A stretch of 64,000 nucleotides of DNA from Chloroflexota bacterium (GTDB lineage Bacteria > Chloroflexota > Chloroflexia > Chloroheliales > Chloroheliaceae): positions 1 to 64,000 of the forward strand of contig CADDZM010000002.1 in the NCBI GenBank assembly GCA_902812345.1, in the 5' to 3' direction. Below, in pieces: positions 17,980 through 26,663 of this stretch. The notes under the pieces are model-generated. The model was not told where the DNA came from and did not search any database. It saw nothing but the letters and a program-made list of their open reading frames with translations. Made by a program: the position numbers and the translations under genes. The stretch's first letter is position 1. Every line of letters begins with the position of its first letter.

Positions 17980-19238
17980 AGCGCGTCGTCCCGGAGCAAG
18001 CGGCCCGCCACCGCCGAATCCACGCACTCGGCCAGGGTGCCGAAAACCACCGGCATGTTAAGCTTGCCAGGGGCGTAGTAAGCGTACTTGGCCGAATTAG
18101 TCATGAGCAGTTGAGCATCCGGCTTGATTAAGGGGCTGACTACCACACAAGTATCCTGGGTCACGTTCGCGCCAAAAGCCAATAACTTTTCCAGCAAACC
18201 TCGCTCAATAAGAGCATGGTAGACGGCCCGGTTCGTCGCCACAAAAAACTCGATACCGGGCGCGACCTTGCGATTTTCGACAAGGTTGGCAAGTTGAATA
18301 CCTTCGGCCAGGGAAAAGTGCGGGCTGCCGAGGGCGATAACATCGGGCCGGTCGCCGCCGCCCGGATTCGCGGAAAGTTCCTGGCGGGCCTGGCGCAACC
18401 CTGGCATATCAATTTCAATGGTTTCAAGCGGAGTATTACCGCCAAAAGCCGTTTCAAGGTCGGGCGCTTCGGGCGTAACGCCTACAGCATGAAAAAGCGT
18501 AACGGAGCCGGATGATGCGGCCCCCGCTGAAAGAGCCTTTAACTGGTCCTCGCTTACACCTGGAGGCATGCCCGCGATAACCGGAATATTATTCCCCGCT
18601 AGCCGCCCGACCAGGTAGCCTAATATCTGGTAGAAAGCATCCTGCCGCAACAGCGCCGGGGAAACATCTTTAAGACGGAGCAAAAGCTGGCCGCGCCGGT
18701 TTTCGGCCAGGTGCAGGCCGTAAGCCGGGACACGCCCAATCAAGGCCAGGCAAATATCGAAAAAGTCGCCGTATTTGTTGGTGCGAGCGCCCACGACCGA
18801 GTTTACAAAGGCGACCGCGTTGGATTCGGCCCAGGCGATTTGTTCGCCAAAGCGGGGAGTATTTTCTTTTAGCTGGTAGGGCGCGCAGGTGAAAGTAGGT
18901 TTCACGCCCATTTTTAGGTACATTTCAGCCAGGCGGCGAGCCGGGGTAGCGAAACTCAAGGGTACCCGGCTATTTTGCTGCCAGTTTTCAAGGTCGAGCG
19001 AAACGACATTCATGCTGGTGGGAACGGCTACTTTACCGCCCTTCGCCAGCAGCATCTCCACGAAATCGAGGCCGGATTGCCCTTCGTAGATGCCGCTATC
19101 AATATGGGCGCGAGTGACCGGGATTAAGCGAGGCGCCCCAAAAAGGCCGCCCATTTTTACCACAATCCGCATGGCTGTCTGGACCGCCGGGCCGTTTTCG
19201 CCCGCTAGCATGCTCTGCTCTGTCGCCGTTAATTCCAC
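17970..19238 (-). CDS. Aconitase X large (catalytic) subunit, DUF521
   Basis: A 422-residue large subunit of aconitase X, which holds the Fe-S cluster and dehydrates its substrate. Typical stretches are IPVTRAHIDSGIYEG near the start, TFTCAPYQ with a probable cluster Cys, WAESNAVAFVNSVVGARTNK, and QDTCVVVSPL and MTNSAKYAYYAPG toward the end. The length fits the separate-subunit type; fused enzymes are about 570 residues. The start is GTG at 19238 (MELTATEQSML) with a weak ribosome site. It forms an operon with the small subunit and follows a zinc-ribbon gene by 30 bp. No proline racemase, hydroxyproline or mevalonate gene lies next to it, so the substrate remains open. Confidence 0.9.
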   Translation of the reverse strand: MELTATEQSMLAGENGPAVQTAMRIVVKMGGLFGAPRLIPVTRAHIDSGIYEGQSGLDFVEMLLAKGGKVAVPTSMNVVSLDLENWQQNSRVPLSFATPARRLAEMYLKMGVKPTFTCAPYQLKENTPRFGEQIAWAESNAVAFVNSVVGARTNKYGDFFDICLALIGRVPAYGLHLAENRRGQLLLRLKDVSPALLRQDAFYQILGYLVGRLAGNNIPVIAGMPPGVSEDQLKALSAGAASSGSVTLFHAVGVTPEAPDLETAFGGNTPLETIEIDMPGLRQARQELSANPGGGDRPDVIALGSPHFSLAEGIQLANLVENRKVAPGIEFFVATNRAVYHALIERGLLEKLLAFGANVTQDTCVVVSPLIKPDAQLLMTNSAKYAYYAPGKLNMPVVFGTLAECVDSAVAGRLLRDDALWN

Positions 19239-19268
19239 AACTTATACTTTCCCCGCTTCACGGCCTGC

Positions 19269-19469
19269 TTATTCGTTGACGTTTATTTGTTTCATGCTGC
19301 CGTCAGGCTGCTGGACGAAAACCGCCAGAAATTCTTTCTTATCATCGGCGTCATCAGTTTTAGCTTTCATGACTTCCGCGCCACAGTTCAAGCACTTAAA
19401 AGTGGTATTTAGGGGGCTGGTTTCAGGCACTTCGCGCATTTCGGCTTGCTTGCATATTGGACAAAGCAT
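19269..19469 (-). CDS. Small zinc-ribbon protein
   Basis: A 66-residue protein with two CxxC pairs (CPICKQAE near residue 3 and CLNCGAE near residue 26) spaced for one zinc ribbon, then a short beta-rich C-terminus (FLAVFVQQPDGS). A strong GAGGAGG site precedes ATG 19469. It is the first gene of a possible leftward operon with aconitase X. No family name or function can be given; a nucleic-acid or protein-binding accessory role is plausible for such ribbons. Confidence 0.75.
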   Translation of the reverse strand: MLCPICKQAEMREVPETSPLNTTFKCLNCGAEVMKAKTDDADDKKEFLAVFVQQPDGSMKQINVNE

Positions 19470-19722
19470 AAAGACTCCTCCTCATTATTTTCTAACAGGC
19501 TGTATTATAATTGAAAGGACCGGCAAATTGAAAGAAAGGAGCCTATGCGCCCTGCAAAGTTGCTACCCCACGCCGCGCAACGTCAAACTCTACCGGCGGC
19601 ACGACCATGAAATATTTCGACCTGTCCCAAACCGAGGGGAGATGATACAATTGTCCTGGCGCTAGAGAATTAAGTCGCGCAGGCTAACAAGCTGGTAACA
19701 AGAAGGTAAAGGAGAAAACCCG

Positions 19723-20733
19723 ATGCCGGTAGTAATCGAACAATTCGAGAGTGAAGTCTTAAAAGGCAATCCCCTCAACGACCCCTTTATCCGCAAAATC
19801 CCGGTCTACCTACCGGCATCCTACCGCCGCGACCCGGGACGGCAATACCCGGTGGTTTTCATGCTGCACGGCTTTACGGGCAACAGTTCGATGTGGCTGA
19901 ATGTCAACTCCTTTTACCAGCCGACCGTTCCCGAACGCTTCGAGCGCCTGGTGAACGAAAAGCAAAGCGGGGAAATGATTCTGGTCTTTGTGGACGGTTA
20001 TTGCGGGCTGGGGGGCAGTCAGTATGTCAATTCCGAGGCAACCGGAATGTACGAAGATTTTGTGGTAAAAGAACTGGTCCCTTTTATTGACGGCAAGTTC
20101 CCGACTGTTGGCACGACCGAGAAACGAGCCGTAGCCGGGAAGTCGAGTGGCGGTTTCGGGGCGGTCTACCTGGCCTTGCGCCACCCGGACATCTTCAGCG
20201 GCTTCGCTTCGCACGCCGGGGATATGTATTTCGAGTATTGCTACAAACTTGATTTCCCTAAAGCGGTCAACGGGCTGTACCGCTACACCCAGACGCCCGA
20301 CCCGGTTGGCGCGTTCCTGTCGGATTTTACCCTGGCCGAGCAAAAAGGCAAGTACATGGACACCCTCAATATCCTGGCGATGGCGGCCTCTTATTCACCA
20401 AAAACGGGCGGCGGCTTTGATTTGCCTTTCAACATAAAAACCGGCGAAATAAACCAGGAGGTCTGGGAAAGATGGCTGGAGTTCGACCCGGTGCTGATGC
20501 TCGACAAGCCCGAATACCTGGACGCGCTCAAAACGCTAAAAGGCCGCTACCTGGACGCCGGGTCGCGGGACGAATTTTCGCTGCACCTGGGAGCGCGGAT
20601 TTTCACCCGCAAAGCGGCAAGCCTGGGCGTCAAGGTCCACCACGAGGAGTTCGACGACGGCCACATGAACATAAATTACCGCTACGACCGCTCGCTGGCT
20701 TATCTCTGGCAGGTCATCGGCGACCAACCATAG
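19723..20733 (+). CDS. Alpha/beta-hydrolase esterase (esterase D / Fes-like)
   Basis: A 336-residue serine hydrolase. FMLHGFTGNSSMW gives the oxyanion-hole strand, AGKSSGGFGAVYLA near residue 142 the nucleophile elbow (GxSxG as GKSSG), and FDDGHMNINYR near the C-terminus the catalytic His. The family includes S-formylglutathione hydrolase, enterochelin esterases and antigen-85-like mycolyltransferases. No signal peptide, so it is likely cytosolic. The ATG follows AAGGAG at good spacing. It stands alone between opposing neighbours. The natural ester is not evident. Confidence 0.85.
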   Translation: MPVVIEQFESEVLKGNPLNDPFIRKIPVYLPASYRRDPGRQYPVVFMLHGFTGNSSMWLNVNSFYQPTVPERFERLVNEKQSGEMILVFVDGYCGLGGSQYVNSEATGMYEDFVVKELVPFIDGKFPTVGTTEKRAVAGKSSGGFGAVYLALRHPDIFSGFASHAGDMYFEYCYKLDFPKAVNGLYRYTQTPDPVGAFLSDFTLAEQKGKYMDTLNILAMAASYSPKTGGGFDLPFNIKTGEINQEVWERWLEFDPVLMLDKPEYLDALKTLKGRYLDAGSRDEFSLHLGARIFTRKAASLGVKVHHEEFDDGHMNINYRYDRSLAYLWQVIGDQP

Positions 20734-20749
20734 TTCTAAAGGGTTAAGA

Positions 20750-20791
20750 GGCAGGCTTGTTCTGCCGGGCGTATTCGGCGGGCGGCCTGCC
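20750..20791. other. Nested hairpin between convergent genes
   Basis: GGCAGGC (20750-20756) pairs with GCCTGCC (20785-20791), with an inner GCCG/CGGC pair. It lies 16 bp after the esterase stop, upstream of the end of the convergent VOC gene. No clear T tract follows, so terminator function is uncertain. Confidence 0.4.
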
Positions 20792-20858
20792 GAAAAGCTA
20801 TTTAAAATCCCCCTTGGTTCCCCTTCCGGTAATGCCGCCACCAGTTCTTCCCTTAAAA

Positions 20859-21242
20859 TTAAATTTGGAATATCTGGATAAGATTACCGCAGGTGTCATC
20901 AAAGACCGCGACGGTCGGCCCTTCTGATTTGGTCGGCTCCATCTTAAAATCCACGCCCAGTCCCTTCATTCGAGCGTACTCTTTTTCCACGTCCTCGACC
21001 GCGAAAGAGGTTAGCGGGATGCCCTGCTGGTAAATATCGGCCTGAAAAGTCCTGGAGGCCGGATTGTCGTTCGGTTCGAGTAACAGTTCGACTCCATGCG
21101 GTTCTTCGGGCGAAACGACGGTCAGCCATTTAAATTCGCCCACGGGGAAATCGGCCTTCTTTACAAAGCCAAGCACCTCGGTATAAAACTTAAGAGCCTT
21201 GTCCTGGTCGTCCACAAACACGCTGGTCAATTTAATCCGCAT
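20859..21242 (-). CDS. VOC (glyoxalase/bleomycin-resistance fold) protein
   Basis: A 127-residue single VOC module. IKLTSVFVDDQDKALKFYTE is the standard first beta-alpha unit; the second half ends GPTVAVFDDTCGNLIQIFQI, where the family usually has its last metal ligand Glu in NLIELxQ. Here that position reads Gln, so metal binding may be weakened. Two such halves make the paired beta-alpha-beta-beta-beta barrel, often in a dimer. Proteins of this kind range from dioxygenases to non-catalytic binding proteins. GGAG precedes ATG 21242. Monocistronic. Confidence 0.85.
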   Translation of the reverse strand: MRIKLTSVFVDDQDKALKFYTEVLGFVKKADFPVGEFKWLTVVSPEEPHGVELLLEPNDNPASRTFQADIYQQGIPLTSFAVEDVEKEYARMKGLGVDFKMEPTKSEGPTVAVFDDTCGNLIQIFQI

Positions 21243-21483
21243 AAATTCTCCATTTATAAAATAAAATTGGGTTAAGAAGTTGATGTTCCGCCCGCCGGGT
21301 TTGTGATTAAGCGAGGTTTATTATAGTACAAAATGACTAAAATGTCGCATTTTTACAATACTTCCGGCGGCTTTGCGGGTATAATAGAAATGTTAAACCA
21401 ATTAGAAATCAGTCACAAATTCAAAAAGGGCCACTTTTGGGAACATTTTTAGCAGAAAGTTTTAACGGAAAGAAGGGTAACTC

Positions 21484-21606
21484 ATACCAGGCCATACCGA
21501 AAGCGCCTACGAGATTAAAAAGTGGGACGAAAGTAATTATTCTGTAACTATTCCGTCACCCGTGGTTCTGGCATGCATCGGGAATACAATTCCCTCCCAC
21601 AGGTAA
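21484..21606 (+). pseudogene. DUF3224 gene remnant lacking a start codon
   Basis: Translation from ATA at 21484 gives IPGHTESAYEIKKWDESNYS, which lines up with THAEATFKVKSWNESTY at the N-terminus of the intact DUF3224 gene 60 bp downstream. An AGAAGGG-like ribosome site precedes the ATA, so ATA probably replaced ATG. After about 20 codons the similarity stops and the frame ends at TAA 21604-21606. It looks like the truncated relic of a tandem duplicate. Confidence 0.6.
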
Positions 21607-21617
21607 ATAGTTACAAT

Positions 21618-21651
21618 ATTTTAAAGATATTCAGATTTTAAAGATATTCAG
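21618..21651 (+). repeat. 17-bp perfect tandem duplication
   Basis: ATTTTAAAGATATTCAG occurs at 21618-21634 and again immediately at 21635-21651, just ahead of the ribosome binding site of the DUF3224 gene. It lies in its 5' leader or core promoter and could alter expression. Confidence 0.9.
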
Positions 21652-21666
21652 TGGAAGGAGTGGAAA

Positions 21667-22065
21667 ATGACCACGCACGCGGAAGCTACTTTTAAAGTCA
21701 AAAGCTGGAACGAAAGCACCTATGACAAGATGGAGGAGGGTAAGAAATCCAACCGGGCCAGCGTCACTTACACTTACGAGGGTGATATTGTGGGCGAAAG
21801 TAAGGGGGAGTCGCTCTTGATGTATCCCACCGAAACGACTTCCAGCTTTGTCGGCCTGGAACGGATAACCGGTAAGCTTGGCGGCAAGACCGGGAGTTTC
21901 GTCTTGCAGGGAAGCGGCTATTATGATGGGCAGACCGCCCGGGCCGGCATGAGCATTATTCCCGGTTCGGGGACCGGCGAACTGGCCGGGATTGGCGGGA
22001 CAGCAAAGATGGAAGCAGGGCATGTACCTCCCGGTCGCCTGTCCCTCGATTACGATTTCGAGTGA
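21667..22065 (+). CDS. DUF3224 family protein
   Basis: A 132-residue protein of the DUF3224 family, thought to form a small lipocalin-like barrel akin to allene oxide cyclase. Visible family features are FKVKSWNES at the start, the YTYEGDIVGES strand, and GTGELAGIGGTAKME toward the end. No catalytic residue is known to me for bacterial members, so function is unassigned. The ATG follows GGAAGGAG. A decayed copy of the N-terminus lies directly upstream, which suggests a past tandem duplication. A strong bidirectional terminator follows. Confidence 0.85.
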   Translation: MTTHAEATFKVKSWNESTYDKMEEGKKSNRASVTYTYEGDIVGESKGESLLMYPTETTSSFVGLERITGKLGGKTGSFVLQGSGYYDGQTARAGMSIIPGSGTGELAGIGGTAKMEAGHVPPGRLSLDYDFE

Positions 22066-22081
22066 TTTTTACTTCTAATTA

Positions 22082-22124
22082 AAAAGCTCTGGCTTCCTGA
22101 GTGAGATAGCCAGAGCTTTTATTT
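22082..22124. terminator. Strong bidirectional terminator
   Basis: AAAAGCTCTGGCT (22082-22094) pairs perfectly over 13 bp with AGCCAGAGCTTTT (22108-22120) around a 13-nt loop, and the A/T-rich ends give U tracts both ways. It ends the DUF3224 gene and the convergent sigma-factor gene. Confidence 0.85.
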
Positions 22125-22132
22125 TACAAAAA

Positions 22133-23290
22133 TTACTGCAAGAAATCGCGTAATTGCTTACCGACCCGCGGATGGCGCAGCTTGCGAAGCACTTTCGCCT
22201 CAATCTGGCGGATTCGTTCGCGGGTTACGCCAAGTTGCTGGCCGACTTCTTCCAGGGTCCGGGGCTGTCCGCCGCCGCCCTCGTCCAGGCCGAACCGCAA
22301 TTCGATGATTTTGCGCTCGCGTTCGGGAAGCTGGGTAAGGGCTTTCTGGACCGCCGCCCGCATGGAAATCTCGGCCGCCTGCTGGTCGGGGTCAACCCCC
22401 TGGACATCTTCCACGAGGTCGCCCAGCGACGAGTCGCCTTCCTCGCCCATCGGCTGGTCGAGCGAAACCGGGGCATTACCCATGGTCATAAGCTGGGTTA
22501 CTTTGTCCAGTTGCATGTTCAGGTGGTCGGCCAACTCCTGCATGGTCGGTTCGCGGCCAAGCTGGCTGGCGAGGTCGCGGGAAGCCCTGCGGACCCGGCC
22601 CAGGGTCTCATTGATGTGGACCGGCAGACGAATCAGGCGGCTCTTGTCAGCGATAGCCCGCGAAATGGCCTGACGAATCCACCAGGTCGCGTAGGTCGAA
22701 AGCTTAAAGCCGGTGTTGTGGTTATACTTGTCCACCGCCCGGATTAAACCAAGGTTGCCTTCCTGGATAAGGTCAAGCAGCGTGATACCGCCGGAACTCT
22801 GACTGTAGCGGCGGGCTACCGAAACCACCAGGCGCAAATTGGCCTCGATAAGTTTTTGCTTGGCTCCCTCGTCACCTTCGTCTTTAAGCTGAGCCAGCCG
22901 CTTTTCTTCTTCCTGGGTTAAAAGCTTCGTCCGGCCAATCTGGCGCAGGTAGTCTGCCACCGGGTCGGTGCTGTAGTAATCGGCCGAGATAGCGGCGGCC
23001 TGAGCCAGTCTTTCGGCGTCACGCACCAATCGCTCGGCATCCAGGACGAGTTCTTCGGCTTCCTTATCGGTCTCGCTCAAAGCCACCCTGCTCGGCTCGA
23101 TGCCTTCAGTTTCGGTGATAGCGGCTTCTTCCTGGGCTTCCTCGTCAGGGACCGGAACGACCAGCGGCTGTTCAGACTCGTCGGAATTCACGTCCGTACC
23201 ACGCTCGTCAATAACAATATTATCGTGTTTGCCATTACGTTGGATGGCCGGTACTTCTTTTTCTTTGCCGTAAATCTTTTTTGGTGCCAT
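22133..23290 (-). CDS. sigA: Principal RNA polymerase sigma factor (RpoD/SigA)
   Basis: A 385-residue group 1 or 2 sigma-70 factor that directs RNA polymerase to housekeeping promoters. Order: an acidic, poorly conserved N-terminus (about 1-100); region 1.2 ([21 protein letters not shown]); region 2 with [19 protein letters not shown] and the melting segment [20 protein letters not shown]; region 3; and region 4 ending in [16 protein letters not shown] and RDFLQ. Region 4.2 has the usual [19 protein letters not shown] helix-turn-helix. The N-terminus is short, with no full region 1.1 and no long non-conserved insert, as in many Gram-positive-like phyla. Chloroflexota often have several such factors, so whether this one is the essential copy is not certain. 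Confidence 0.93.
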   Translation of the reverse strand: MAPKKIYGKEKEVPAIQRNGKHDNIVIDERGTDVNSDESEQPLVVPVPDEEAQEEAAITETEGIEPSRVALSETDKEAEELVLDAERLVRDAERLAQAAAISADYYSTDPVADYLRQIGRTKLLTQEEEKRLAQLKDEGDEGAKQKLIEANLRLVVSVARRYSQSSGGITLLDLIQEGNLGLIRAVDKYNHNTGFKLSTYATWWIRQAISRAIADKSRLIRLPVHINETLGRVRRASRDLASQLGREPTMQELADHLNMQLDKVTQLMTMGNAPVSLDQPMGEEGDSSLGDLVEDVQGVDPDQQAAEISMRAAVQKALTQLPERERKIIELRFGLDEGGGGQPRTLEEVGQQLGVTRERIRQIEAKVLRKLRHPRVGKQLRDFLQ

Positions 23291-23540
23291 AGTTATGGAA
23301 ACGCCTCACTAATGCGGGATAAGGAACCGAACCCCAAAATATTAATTCGCTCAGGCTGAACCTAAAGAATGAATTAGCAGTTTTTTTTATATCGCGCGTA
23401 TTCGCGGCCTATTATAACAGAAAGCAAGAAAGTGTGTTGCAACAATCTCACGGCGAAAAGTGTTATAATATTAAGGATTTTGAAAGATAAAGGTCAGAGG
23501 GCTAACCTCGGGCCTTGAGAATTATAGGAGGCACTATCTT

Positions 23541-24692
<1,152 letters not shown>

Positions 24693-24816
24693 GCCGGTTG
24701 GTATGGTTTTTGCAGCTTTAATTTAGAAGACTTTTGCAAGCAGGAGAGGCTACCTAACGGAAGTCTCTCCTATTTTTTAGCCGGGTAAAATTTTTTAACA
24801 GCTAAGAGGGGTAAAT

Positions 24817-26397
24817 TTGAAATTCGAACGCGGCAGCGGCCTTTTATTACACCCAACCAGCTTTCCCGGACCTTATGGTATCGGCGACCTGGGCGGTGAA
24901 GCTTACCGCTTTGTTGATTTTCTCCAGCAGACCGGCCAGACCTTGTGGCAAATCTTACCGCTGGCGCCAACCGGCTACGGCGATTCGCCTTACGCCGCTT
25001 TCTCGGCCTTTGCCGGGAACCCGATGTTGATTAGCCCGGATATTTTGCTGGGACAGGGCTTGCTCGAACCCGCCGATTTAACCGGCATACCGGCCTTTTC
25101 CTGGCAGACGGTGGAGTACGGCCCGGTCATCGAGTGGAAAATGCGGTTGCTGGCCCGCTCCTTCGAACATTTTGAGGTGAAATCCTTACCTGAAATCCGC
25201 GAACGGCGGGCCGGTTTCGAGCGGGAAAACGCGGTCTGGTTGGACGATTACGCCCTTTTTATGGCTGCCAAAGGGTTTTATAACGGCGCAGTCTGGAGCG
25301 ATTGGGAAAGCGGCCTGGTCCGCCACCAACCGGAAGCGCTGGCCGAGTGGCGGGAGAAGTTGGCCGGTCCGGTGGCTTTCCAGAAATATTTGCAGTTTAT
25401 TTTTTCATCCCAATGGTCCGACCTTAAACGCTACGCCAACGAGCGGGGTATCCAGATAATCGGCGACCTTCCGATTTTTGTGGCCTATGACAGCGCGGAC
25501 GTTTGGGCTAACCCTGACCTGTTTTACCTCGACGAAAACGGCCAGGCGACGGTTATCGCGGGCGTGCCACCGGACTTTTTTAGCCCGACCGGGCAACGCT
25601 GGGGTAACCCGCTCTATCGCTGGGAGGTGCTGGCCCAAACCGACTACAAGTGGTGGGTCGAGCGTTTCCGGGCGGCTTTCCGGCAGACCGATATTGTCCG
25701 GCTGGACCATTTCCGGGGCTTTGATTCTTACTGGGAAGTGCCTGCCCGCGAGGAGACGGCGATTAACGGACGCTGGGCCAAAGGGCCGGGCGCGCCGCTT
25801 TTCGAGGAAGTCTTCCGGCAACTCGGCGAGAAACCGGTTATAGCGGAAGACCTCGGCATGATTACGCCCGGCGTGCGAAAACTGCGCAAGGAAGTAAAAT
25901 TCCCCGGCATGGCGGTCTTGCAGTTCGCCTTTGGCAATGATATGACCCACAACTACCTGCCACACAATTACAGCCCTAATTTGCTGGTCTACACCGGCAC
26001 TCATGACAACGATACTACCGTCGGCTGGCTGGCGACAGCTTCGGACGCTGAAAAAGACATGTTGCGGCGTTACCTGGCCCTGGATAGCCTGGACCAACTC
26101 AGCCCGATAGAGTTATCGTGGCGGCTGGTACGATTGGCCTGGGGTTCGGTGGCGGAACTGGCGGTCGCGCCTTTGCAGGATTTGCTGGGAGTGGGGTCGG
26201 AAGGGCGTATGAACGCGCCGGGTCGGGCGGGCGGTAACTGGGGCTGGCGCTACCACCCTGACAGCCTTTCGGACTGGCTGCGCGGTCGCTTGCTGGATAT
26301 AACGCTGCTTTACGCCCGCTACATACCGGACGACATCAAGCAGAAAAAGCAGCGAGAAGCCGCCGAACAGGAAGCGCTTTTTGCGGCTGAAGAATAG
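24817..26397 (+). CDS. malQ: 4-alpha-glucanotransferase (amylomaltase, GH77)
   Basis: A 526-residue GH77 enzyme of normal length, which moves alpha-1,4-glucan segments between maltodextrins in the cytosol during glycogen or maltose use. GSGLLLHPTSFPGPYGIGDLG is the usual opening. VRLDHFRGFDSYWEVP near residue 294 carries the nucleophile Asp, VIAEDLGMITPGV near 343 the acid/base Glu, and YTGTHDNDTTVGW near 396 the stabilising Asp. The start is TTG at 24817 behind GAGGGG. It stands alone, with no other glycogen gene adjacent. Confidence 0.95.
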   Translation: MKFERGSGLLLHPTSFPGPYGIGDLGGEAYRFVDFLQQTGQTLWQILPLAPTGYGDSPYAAFSAFAGNPMLISPDILLGQGLLEPADLTGIPAFSWQTVEYGPVIEWKMRLLARSFEHFEVKSLPEIRERRAGFERENAVWLDDYALFMAAKGFYNGAVWSDWESGLVRHQPEALAEWREKLAGPVAFQKYLQFIFSSQWSDLKRYANERGIQIIGDLPIFVAYDSADVWANPDLFYLDENGQATVIAGVPPDFFSPTGQRWGNPLYRWEVLAQTDYKWWVERFRAAFRQTDIVRLDHFRGFDSYWEVPAREETAINGRWAKGPGAPLFEEVFRQLGEKPVIAEDLGMITPGVRKLRKEVKFPGMAVLQFAFGNDMTHNYLPHNYSPNLLVYTGTHDNDTTVGWLATASDAEKDMLRRYLALDSLDQLSPIELSWRLVRLAWGSVAELAVAPLQDLLGVGSEGRMNAPGRAGGNWGWRYHPDSLSDWLRGRLLDITLLYARYIPDDIKQKKQREAAEQEALFAAEE

Positions 26398-26663
26398 ATA
26401 AAAATAAAGCCGGTAGTCAAGGGCTACCGCCCTTTAACCTTTCATGAGTCATGAATTGTCCACATTGGGCAAGTAGGACTAAAGTAGTAGGATAATTCTC
26501 CTGTATTTTCTTCTGCTTAAAAGTGAGATATAATTACCACATAAGCTTAGCAAACCAGCCGGTTCAAGCTATAGTACCGTTGAACTAAAATCCTAACTTT
26601 ATAGTTGGATAATTTCTTATTAGCATAATTCTATCGGAACAGGCAAGATAGGGGCGGCTTTAC

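Larger units (their letters stand above)
21243..21666. other. Intergenic region with decayed gene fragment
   Basis: This 424-bp stretch lies between the divergent VOC and DUF3224 genes. It holds a TATAAT at 21380-21385 without a well-spaced -35 box, a 41-codon remnant of a DUF3224 gene (21484-21606) and a 17-bp tandem duplication (21618-21651). Confidence 0.6.

Noticed and set aside
19090-19665. A 191-codon plus-strand frame
   Set aside because: It runs antisense over aconitase X and the zinc-ribbon gene, and its tail is intergenic with no motif.
21352-21385. TTTACA and TATAAT as a promoter for the DUF3224 gene
   Set aside because: The spacing is 22 bp, too long for a standard promoter, and the remnant gene lies between it and the live gene.
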